The notes below the pieces were generated by a model, which made no database searches, was not told the origin of the DNA, and worked only from the letters and a program-made list of their open reading frames with translations. From Methylibium sp031393925 (GTDB lineage Bacteria; Pseudomonadota; Gammaproteobacteria; Burkholderiales; Burkholderiaceae_C), in NCBI RefSeq assembly GCF_031393925.1, contig NZ_JANMWL010000259.1, positions 1 to 15,158 of the forward strand: a stretch of 15,158 nucleotides of DNA, in the 5' to 3' direction. Position 1 is the first letter of the stretch. Each line of letters begins with the position of its first letter. Positions 6,583-15,158 of this stretch are shown in pieces. The translations under genes and the position numbers were made by a program.

Positions 6583-6589
6583 AAGGAGG
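6583..6589 (+). promoter_or_regulatory. Strong ribosome binding site of the IclR regulator gene
   Basis: AAGGAGG lies 7 bases before the ATG at 6597 and fixes the start of the regulator. It begins only six bases after the end of the palindrome, so a bound regulator could hinder early elongation of its own gene. Confidence 0.8.
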
Positions 6590-6596
6590 CTGTTCA

Positions 6597-7412
6597 ATGC
6601 CCGTTCCCCCGACCGATCCGCAGGCTGCCCTCTACCGCGAGGTGCGCGGATTGAGCCGAGGACTGGCGGTCCTGCGGGCCTTGAATGCGGCGCCCGGCGG
6701 CATCGGTGGCGTGGCCGAATTGGCCCGCATCACCGGCTTGCACCGCACCACGGTCAAGCGGCTGCTCGAGACGCTAAGGGCCGAAGGCCTGGTACACCAC
6801 AAGGACGAAGGCGCGTCCTACGCCTTGGGTTTCGAGGTCAGGCGGTTGTCGGAAGGCTACGTTGGCGCTGAATGGATCGACCGCGTGGCCGCTCCGGCCA
6901 TGCGGGATCACCTGCGTGCTCTCTCCTGGCCCAGCGATCTGGCCACACCCTATGGCGGATTCATGATCGTGCGGGAATCTACCCATCGATTCAGCATGCT
7001 GTCGCAGCACCGCGCCACGATCGGCATCCGTATTCCCATGCTGGTGTCTTCGCTCGGCCGGGCTTGGCTGACGTGGTGCGCAAACGAAGAGCGTGAAGCC
7101 ACGCTCTCGTTGTTGCGCAATCGCACTGACGCCATCGCAGAGATGGCACGAGACGGTGCTTACGTGAAGCGAATCCTCCGGGAAACTCGCAGGCGCGGGT
7201 ACGCCGTCAACAAGGGCGAATGGGCGTCCGAGGCCAGTGTGACGGCCATCGGGTTTCCCGTGCGCATTGGCGAACATGCGATCGGCGCAATCAACCTTGT
7301 TCTGCAAAACAACGTCGTCTCTGATCGCGAGATCGCCACCCGCTATGTGCCCCTGTTGCGCAGCCTGGCAAATGAAATCTCCAAAGGGGCCGCGAGCTTG
7401 CCGCGTCGCTAA
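6597..7412 (+). CDS. mhpR: IclR-family transcriptional regulator, MhpR-like
   Basis: A 271-residue DNA-binding regulator. The N-terminal winged helix-turn-helix (about 16-80) starts YREVRGLSRGLAVLRALN and has the recognition helix in ITGLHRTTVKRLLETL (45-60). The C-terminal effector-binding IclR domain (about 95-265) includes IVRESTHRFSMLSQHRA and the segment GFPVRIGEHAIGAINLV. These stretches match E. coli MhpR, the activator of 3-(3-hydroxyphenyl)propionate breakdown, better than other IclR proteins I recall. It is divergent from the aromatic operon across 125 bases that contain a perfect palindrome. It most likely activates the operon on binding an aromatic effector and may control its own expression. 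The effector could differ from that of E. coli, since the hydroxylase is of a different type. The gene symbol is by similarity only. Confidence 0.88.
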   Translation: MPVPPTDPQAALYREVRGLSRGLAVLRALNAAPGGIGGVAELARITGLHRTTVKRLLETLRAEGLVHHKDEGASYALGFEVRRLSEGYVGAEWIDRVAAPAMRDHLRALSWPSDLATPYGGFMIVRESTHRFSMLSQHRATIGIRIPMLVSSLGRAWLTWCANEEREATLSLLRNRTDAIAEMARDGAYVKRILRETRRRGYAVNKGEWASEASVTAIGFPVRIGEHAIGAINLVLQNNVVSDREIATRYVPLLRSLANEISKGAASLPRR

Positions 7413-7466
7413 CCACATTTTGATCAAGGCGAAAAACCAAGTACAAACCCTCGATCCTGACGACCG

Positions 7467-7499
7467 CCGACGGCATCGAGCTCGAGACTGCCGCGTCGG
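7467..7499. terminator. Stem-loop between convergent genes, possible terminator
   Basis: CCGACGGCA (7467-7475) can pair with TGCCGCGTCGG (7489-7499), leaving a two-base bulge, and the loop contains the palindrome TCGAGCTCGA. It sits in the 155-bp gap between the regulator (plus) and the AHSA1 gene (minus), where a bidirectional terminator would be expected. No T-run follows the stem on either strand, so this is weak. I see nothing else in the gap. Confidence 0.3.
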
Positions 7500-7567
7500 A
7501 AGTGCCTGTTCTCGCGTACGCCATCGCGCAGCAACACTCCGAGCGTGCAGTGCGCTTGAGTCGGTCG

Positions 7568-8053
7568 TCAGTGAGACTGCTGAGCGAACGCCTCGAGCTG
7601 GTCGATGCAGGTGTTCCAGCCTTGAAAAAACCCCATCTCCTCATGGCGATCTCTCGTCGCTTTGTCCGGGTGCATGACGGTGGCGATGTAGCGCGTGCCA
7701 TTGCCTTCGTCGGCCATCGAAATGACGGCTGTGAACGCGAGCCAGGGGGTGGCGGGTCGCCACCCTTCGATCAGTAGCGACGTGAAGACGATCCGGGCGT
7801 GCGGGATGACCTCCAAAAAGCAACCTGGGTTGTCGCTAGTGCCCTCGTCGGGGCCCCGCATGCAGGTGTGAAACGCCCCACCAGCGCGGAGGTCAAATGC
7901 TCGCACCTCCGTGGTCCACGGCTTGGGGCACCACCATTCCTTCAGGAGGTTGGGATCGGTCCACACCCTCCACAGCGTGGCCCGCGGAGCGCGGACGAGA
8001 CGAGAGATGACAAGATCTTGTTGATCAAAGTTGACGATGGTCGCGTTTGTCAC
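7568..8053 (-). CDS. AHSA1/SRPBCC-domain protein
   Basis: A 161-residue single-domain protein of the START/Bet v1-like SRPBCC superfamily, of the type annotated as activator of Hsp90 ATPase homolog 1-like (AHSA1). The pattern is typical: DLVISRLVRAPRATLWRVWT at 13-32, LLKEWWCPKPW, LRAGGAFHTCMRG, and the C-terminal EEMGFFQGWNTCIDQL helix. Such proteins form a hydrophobic cavity; the ligand and real role are unknown. I chose the GTG at 8053 because AAGGA lies 8 bases upstream and relatives begin similarly with (M/V)TNAT. A longer frame from 8128 adds 25 residues that look non-homologous. It follows the ABC-F gene by 85 bases in the same direction and converges with the IclR regulator. No link to the catabolic operon is evident. 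Confidence 0.85.
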   Translation of the reverse strand: MTNATIVNFDQQDLVISRLVRAPRATLWRVWTDPNLLKEWWCPKPWTTEVRAFDLRAGGAFHTCMRGPDEGTSDNPGCFLEVIPHARIVFTSLLIEGWRPATPWLAFTAVISMADEGNGTRYIATVMHPDKATRDRHEEMGFFQGWNTCIDQLEAFAQQSH

Positions 8054-8138
8054 TGGATAGGTCCTTCTGATGAAGCTTTTCGACAAAGCTGTGCGTCGGT
8101 TCGCGCTTTCCATGTGCACGCTGCGCATGGCAATAAGC

Positions 8139-10148
<2,010 letters not shown>

Positions 10149-10190
10149 GACAAGGACAGGGAAATGAAAAGGAAATGGGGAGGCATCAGC

Positions 10191-11057
10191 TCAGGAGGAC
10201 AGCAGCGATTCGCGCGTCACCAGCAGCACCTGGTCGGCGCCGGCACTGGTCTCTAGCCACACCGCTTCGAGCGCGGGGAAGGCGCGCTCGAAGTGCTCGC
10301 GCTCGTTGCCGATCTCGAGCACCAGCACCGCGCCGGGGAGCAGGTGCGAGGGCGCATCGAACAGCAGCTGGCGAATGAAGTCCATGCCATCGGTGCCACC
10401 CGCCAGGGCCAGCTCGGGCTCGGCGCGGTACTCGGGCGGCAGGCTCGCCATCGCGTCGGCGTTGACGTAGGGCGGGTTGCACAGGATCAGGTCGTAGCGG
10501 TCGGTCAAGGTGCTCAGCCCGTCCGAGCGCAGCAGCGTGATGCGGTCCTGCAGCTCGTGGGCGTCGACATTGATGCGGGCCACCGCGAGCGCGTCTTCGG
10601 AGATGTCGGCCGCGTCGATGCGCACCTCGGGCCAGGCCATCGCGGCCAGCACGGCGAGGCAGCCGCTGCCGGTACACAGGTCGAGCACGCGGCGCGTCTG
10701 CAGGCCGAGCCAGGCGTCGATGCTGGCGTCGGCCAGCAGCTCGGCGATGAAGCTGCGCGGCACGATCACGCGCTCGTCGACATGGAAGGCCACGCCCTGC
10801 AGCCAGGCCTGGTTGGTCAGGTAGGCGGCGGGCTTGCGGGTCTTGATGCGCCGCTCGACCAGCGCTTCAATCACCAGCCGCTCGCTGGCCGACACGGCGC
10901 GCTGGGCATGTTCGTCCAGGCCGTCCAGGGGCAAGCCGAGCGCCCATTGCACCAGCCAGGCCGCCTCGTCGAAGGCGTTGGTGGTGCCATGCCCAAACGA
11001 AACGCCCGCTTGGCTCAAGCGGGCGCTTTGCGCTTCGACGAGCTGCAAGACTCTCAT
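10191..11057 (-). CDS. prmB: Ribosomal protein L3 N5-glutamine methyltransferase PrmB
   Basis: A 288-residue SAM-dependent methyltransferase that methylates a glutamine of ribosomal protein L3. An N-terminal helical domain is followed by IVPRSFIAELL (98-108), which is the PrmB signature; the paralogue PrmC has a different RPDTE-like segment here. SAM motif I is DLCTGSGCLAVL (126-137), and the catalytic NPPY loop is ILCNPPYVNA (191-200). The ATG at 11057 overlaps the dapE TGA by four bases (ATGA) and has only a weak ribosome binding site, so it is probably translated by coupling to dapE. A longer frame extends back to 11183 inside dapE and is not credible. The length agrees with E. coli PrmB (about 310). 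Confidence 0.92.
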   Translation of the reverse strand: MRVLQLVEAQSARLSQAGVSFGHGTTNAFDEAAWLVQWALGLPLDGLDEHAQRAVSASERLVIEALVERRIKTRKPAAYLTNQAWLQGVAFHVDERVIVPRSFIAELLADASIDAWLGLQTRRVLDLCTGSGCLAVLAAMAWPEVRIDAADISEDALAVARINVDAHELQDRITLLRSDGLSTLTDRYDLILCNPPYVNADAMASLPPEYRAEPELALAGGTDGMDFIRQLLFDAPSHLLPGAVLVLEIGNEREHFERAFPALEAVWLETSAGADQVLLVTRESLLSS

Positions 11058-12220
11058 GCCAGCATCTTCTCGAGCGTCTTGCGGTAGATCGCCGCGAGCG
11101 GCTCGATGTCGGCCACCGCGACGTGCTCGTCGATCTGGTGGATGCTGGCGTTGACCGGGCCGCATTCCACCACCTGCGCGCACACCTCGGCGATGAAGCG
11201 GCCGTCGGAGGTGCCGCCGGTGGTGGAGAGTTCGGTGGTGCGGCCGGTCACGTCATGGATGGCGCCGGCCAGCGCTGCGATCAGGCTGCCGGGTTCGGTG
11301 AGGAAGGGCCGGCCGCCGAGCGTCCAGCAAAGCGTGTGGTCCAGACCGTGGCGCTCGAGCACGGCGACCAGGCGCTCTTGCAGCGACTCGGGCGACGAGG
11401 CCGTGCCGAAGCGGAAGTTGAAGTCGACCACCGCCTCGCCGGGGATCACATTGCCGGCGCCGGTGCCGGCATGCAGGTTCGACACCTGCCACGAGGTCGG
11501 CGGGAAGTGCGCGTTGCCCTGGTCCCACTGCGTCGCCGCCAACTCGGCGATGGCGGGCGCGAGCTGGTGGATCGGGTTGAGCGCCAGGTGCGGGTAGGCG
11601 ATGTGGCCCTGCACACCCTGGACGACCATGCGGCCGGTGAGCGAGCCGCGGCGACCGTTCTTCACCATGTCGCCGAGCTGCTTGACCGAGGTGGGCTCGC
11701 CGATGATGCAGGCGTCCAGCCGCTGGCCGCGCTCGGTGAGCCAGCGCACGACCTGCGTGGTGCCGTCGAGCGCCGGGCCTTCCTCGTCGCTGGTGATCAG
11801 GAAGCCGATCGCGCCGGCATGCGCCGGATGCGCAGCGACGAACTGCTCCGCCGCGACCACCATGCAGGCGATCGAGGTCTTCATGTCGGCCGCACCGCGG
11901 CCGTAGAGCAGGCCCGAGCGGTGCGTCGGCACGAACGGGTCGCTGCGCCAGCGCTCGAGCGGGCCGGTCGGGACCACGTCGGTGTGCCCGGCGAACACGA
12001 GCACGGGGCCGTCCTCGCGCTCAGCGCTGCCGCGCCGCAGGGCCCACAGGTTGCTGACCCGAAAGTCCTCGGGCCCGCTGTCGATCGAGTGGCACTGAAA
12101 GCCGATGGCGGCCAGCCGCGCTGCGAGGAGCGCCTGGCAGCCGCCGTCATGCGGCGTCACCGAGCGCAGGGCGATCAACTGCTCGGCCAGGGCGAGCGCG
12201 GCGGACGGCGCGGTGGTCAC
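11054..12220 (-). CDS. dapE: Succinyl-diaminopimelate desuccinylase DapE
   Basis: A 388-residue M20-family zinc hydrolase that removes succinate from N-succinyl-L,L-diaminopimelate in lysine and cell wall precursor synthesis. Metal ligands fit Haemophilus DapE with a constant offset of 12: His79 (GHTDVVP), Asp112 (GRGAADMKTS), Glu147, Glu175 (GEPTS) and His361 (NASIHQIDE). Glu146 is the catalytic base. The dimerisation lid lies between about 185 and 300. The start is a GTG at 12220 that gives the usual N-terminus just before LAEQLIALRSVTP; the ribosome binding site is weak. The gene starts 13 bases after the pilU stop and overlaps prmB at its end. The longer frame to 12355 lies inside pilU and is rejected. 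Confidence 0.95.
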   Translation of the reverse strand: MTTAPSAALALAEQLIALRSVTPHDGGCQALLAARLAAIGFQCHSIDSGPEDFRVSNLWALRRGSAEREDGPVLVFAGHTDVVPTGPLERWRSDPFVPTHRSGLLYGRGAADMKTSIACMVVAAEQFVAAHPAHAGAIGFLITSDEEGPALDGTTQVVRWLTERGQRLDACIIGEPTSVKQLGDMVKNGRRGSLTGRMVVQGVQGHIAYPHLALNPIHQLAPAIAELAATQWDQGNAHFPPTSWQVSNLHAGTGAGNVIPGEAVVDFNFRFGTASSPESLQERLVAVLERHGLDHTLCWTLGGRPFLTEPGSLIAALAGAIHDVTGRTTELSTTGGTSDGRFIAEVCAQVVECGPVNASIHQIDEHVAVADIEPLAAIYRKTLEKMLA

Positions 12221-12233
12221 GAACTCGGGGCGC

Positions 12234-13412
12234 TCAGAACTTGCTGAAGGTCGTGGAGCGGCGATCGTCGCGCACCTCGAGCGTGATGTCGGTAAAGGAC
12301 GGGCCGTCGTTGCTGTCGTCGCGCGTGGGCAGCAGCTTGGACTGCGCGGTGCCATCGTTCTGCAAACGCCAGATCAGGTTGGTGGGCGAGTCGGCATACG
12401 CGATGCCCTCTTCGCGCGTGATCACGCCGTCGTTGATGAGGCGCGCGAGTTCATGCTCGAAGGTCTGCGAGCCTTCGGCGAGCGACTGCTCCACGGCCTC
12501 CTTGACGGCCCCGAAATCGCCCTGGACGATGTAATCGCCCACCAGTTTGGTGTTGAGTAGCACCTCCACCGCGGGCACCCGGCCGCCGGCCGTGGCACGC
12601 ACCAGGCGCTGCGACACCACCGCCTTGAGTGCCGCCGCCAGGTCGTTGAGCAGGGCCGGGCGCGCCTCGGGTGTGTAGAAGCTCAGGATGCGGCCCAGCG
12701 CGTGGTAGCTGTTGTTGGCGTGCAGGGTGGAGACGACCAGATGGCCCGAGAGGGCGTAGGAGATCGCCGCCGTCATCGTTTCGCGGTCGCGGATCTCGCC
12801 GATCAGGATGCAGTCGGGTGCCTGGCGCAGCGCGTTCTTCAGGCCGATCTGAAGCGACTGCGTGTCGCGCCCCACCTCACGCTGGTTGACCAGCGCCTTC
12901 TTGTTGGTGAACAGGAACTCGATCGGATCCTCGATGGTGAGGATGTGGCCGGCCAGGTTGCGGTTGCGGTGCTCGAGCATCGACGCCAGGGTCGTGCTCT
13001 TGCCGGTGCCAGTGGCGCCGGCCAGGATGATGAGGCCACGCTTTTCGAGGATGAGCGAGCTGAGGATGTCGGGCAGCCGCAGCGAGTCGAGCGTCGGGAT
13101 CTCCATCGGGATGCAGCGGAACACCGCCGCGATCGAGCCCCGCTGGCGAAACGCGCTGAGGCGAAAGCTGCCGACGCCAGAGATGCCGATGCCGATGTTG
13201 AGTTCGCCCACGTCCTCGAGCTCCTCGAGCTGGGTCGGCGTGAGCAACTCGGCCAGCAACTGGCGCGGCTGGTCGGGGGTGAGCGGCTGGTCCGACAGCT
13301 GCACTATCTGCCCGTTGATCTTGATTTGGATCGGCGCGTTGACCGAGAGATAGACGTCCGAGGCCTTTTTGTCGGCCATCAGCCGCAGCACCCGTTCCAT
13401 GTTTCCGCTCAT
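12234..13412 (-). CDS. pilU: Type IV pilus retraction ATPase PilU
   Basis: A 392-residue hexameric secretion ATPase of the PilT/PilU group that powers pilus retraction at the inner membrane. The N-terminal domain begins MSGNMERVLRLMADKKASDV, typical of PilU rather than PilT. Walker A is GATGTGKST (132-140), the Asp box is ILTIEDPIEF (157-166), Walker B is CILIGEIRD (201-209), and the His box is GHLVVSTLHANN (223-234). The extended C-terminal tail (about 345-392) is also PilU-like. I chose the ATG at 13412, with GGGAGG six bases upstream; a GTG two codons earlier is too close to that site. No pilT is adjacent: the gene sits between dapD and dapE in the same direction. It may have its own promoter in the 61-bp gap behind dapD. 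Confidence 0.93.
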   Translation of the reverse strand: MSGNMERVLRLMADKKASDVYLSVNAPIQIKINGQIVQLSDQPLTPDQPRQLLAELLTPTQLEELEDVGELNIGIGISGVGSFRLSAFRQRGSIAAVFRCIPMEIPTLDSLRLPDILSSLILEKRGLIILAGATGTGKSTTLASMLEHRNRNLAGHILTIEDPIEFLFTNKKALVNQREVGRDTQSLQIGLKNALRQAPDCILIGEIRDRETMTAAISYALSGHLVVSTLHANNSYHALGRILSFYTPEARPALLNDLAAALKAVVSQRLVRATAGGRVPAVEVLLNTKLVGDYIVQGDFGAVKEAVEQSLAEGSQTFEHELARLINDGVITREEGIAYADSPTNLIWRLQNDGTAQSKLLPTRDDSNDGPSFTDITLEVRDDRRSTTFSKF

Positions 13413-13433
13413 GTTCACCCTCCCGTTAAAGCT

Positions 13434-13466
13434 TTGATCGGTTCTCGATCCGGTCTTGATCGCGCC
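13434..13466. repeat. Three tandem degenerate 11-bp repeats between dapD and pilU
   Basis: TTGATCGGTTC (13434-13444), TCGATCCGGTC (13445-13455) and TTGATCGCGCC (13456-13466) follow each other without gaps. Each carries GATC at the same place, so the GATC sites recur every 11 bases, about one helical turn. They lie in the 61-bp gap between dapD and pilU and could be a binding site controlling pilU. Confidence 0.4.
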
Positions 13467-13473
13467 AGGCGAC

Positions 13474-14300
<827 letters not shown>

Positions 14301-14304
<4 letters not shown>

Positions 14305-15158
14305 GCAAAGTCGTGGATGAAAGAGGCAATGCGTTCGGCGGCTTCGACGCATTCGTCGAGACCGGCCACCAGGGCCATGCGGATGCGTCCCTGGCCGGGG
14401 TTGTGGCCGTGTGCCTCGCGGGCCAGGTAGCTGCCCGGCAAGACCGTCACATTGTATTGAGCGAGCAGTTCGCGGGCGAAGGCGGTGTCGCTGCCGCGCA
14501 CGGCTTGTTGCGGCAGTTTTGCCCACAGATAGAAGCCGGCGTCGGGCGGTGCCACGTCCATCACGCCGGCCAGCAGCGGCGTGACGCGGGCGAACTTCGC
14601 TCGGTAGAGCGCGCGGTTGGCCTCGACATGGGCCTCGTCGGACCAGGCCGCGATGCTGGCGCGCTGCACCGCCGGGCCCATGGCGGCGCCGTGGTAGGTG
14701 CGGTAGAGCAGGAAGCTTTTCAGCAGCGCGGCATCACCGGCCACGAAACCCGAGCGCAGGCCCGGCACGTTGGAGCGCTTGGAGAGACTCGTGAAGGCGA
14801 CCAGGCGGCGGAAGTCGCCGCGGCCCAGCGCCACGGCGGCCTCCAGGCTGCCCAGCGGCGGCGCCTCACCGCAGTAGATCTCGGAGTAGCACTCGTCGGA
14901 GGCGATCACGAAACCGTGGCGGTCCGACAGCTCGAAGAGGCGCTGCCACTCGGCCAGCGGCATCACCGCGCCGGTCGGGTTGCCGGGCGAGCAGACATAG
15001 AGCAGCTGGGTGCGCGCCCAGGTGGCCTCGTCGATGGCGGCCCAGTCGACGGCGAAATTGCGCGCGGCATCGCTGTTGCCGAACGCGGTTTCGGCACCGG
15101 CCAGCAGCGCCGCACCTTCGTAGATTTGATAGAAGGGGTTGGGGCAGACGACGGTGGC
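14301..15158 (-). CDS. dapC: Succinyldiaminopimelate aminotransferase DapC (5' end outside the window)
   Basis: A PLP-dependent class I/II aminotransferase that forms N-succinyl-L,L-diaminopimelate from the 2-amino-6-oxo precursor and glutamate. The frame is open to the window edge, giving 285 residues of about 400. Visible from its left end are CPNPFYQIYEGAALLAGAE, then SPGNPTGAVMPLAEW with the NPTG motif, SDECYSEIYCGEAPP with the cofactor-binding Asp and Tyr, and SLSKRSNVPGLRSGF with the Schiff-base lysine. Arg in GRIRMALV near the C-terminus should bind the substrate carboxylate. A start inside the window, at 14966, would cut the fold and is not real. It overlaps dapD by 4 bases, and the neighbours support DapC over other aminotransferases. 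Confidence 0.93.

Noticed and set aside
7291..7701. Minus-strand open frame of 136 codons over the iclR end and the AHSA1 gene
   Set aside because: It overlaps the ends of two supported genes in other frames and has no recognisable family.
11123..12247. Plus-strand open frame of about 374 codons opposite dapE
   Set aside because: DapE shows all metal ligands on the other strand; the antisense product has no recognisable domain.

Overview
The window looks like a chromosomal piece of a GC-rich betaproteobacterium, most likely Burkholderiales (Comamonadaceae or the Rubrivivax/Leptothrix group). This is inferred from the dapC-dapD-pilU-dapE-prmB gene run, the Bug-type periplasmic binding protein and the overall codon use. 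No tRNA, rRNA or CRISPR array was seen.

Left edge (1-659): a short, unassigned 3' coding end, about 330 bases with nothing recognisable, then debris of an IS66-family insertion sequence. The debris consists of the C-terminal part of TnpB followed directly by an internal piece of the TnpC transposase. It abuts the first seven codons of a gene on the minus strand that still has a strong ribosome binding site. That gene was evidently the next member of the catabolic operon and has been cut off.

Catabolic island (660-7412): a minus-strand operon reads, in order of transcription, Bug-type periplasmic binding protein, TfdB-type FAD phenol hydroxylase, MhpB-type extradiol dioxygenase, MhpC-type C-C hydrolase, and a medium-chain dehydrogenase lacking the usual catalytic zinc ligands. 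Most genes have an AGGAG ribosome binding site, with short gaps or a 4-base overlap. A divergent MhpR-like IclR regulator lies at its head, and the 125-bp intergenic region holds a perfect 7-3-7 palindrome that is a good candidate operator. Together these would take up an aromatic compound, hydroxylate it ortho to an existing hydroxyl, open the ring by meta cleavage and hydrolyse the product. The lower steps (MhpD, MhpE and MhpF equivalents) are absent from the window. The hydroxylase is TfdB-like rather than MhpA-like, so the substrate is probably not simply 3-(3-hydroxyphenyl)propionate.

Housekeeping part (7568-15158): all genes are on the minus strand. In order of transcription these are dapC (cut by the window edge), dapD, pilU, dapE, prmB, an ABC-F ATPase of the YheS type and an AHSA1/SRPBCC protein. 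The dap genes make lysine and meso-diaminopimelate, pilU is a type IV pilus retraction ATPase lodged between dapD and dapE, and prmB and the ABC-F gene act on the ribosome. Start/stop overlaps (dapC/dapD, dapE/prmB) indicate translational coupling.
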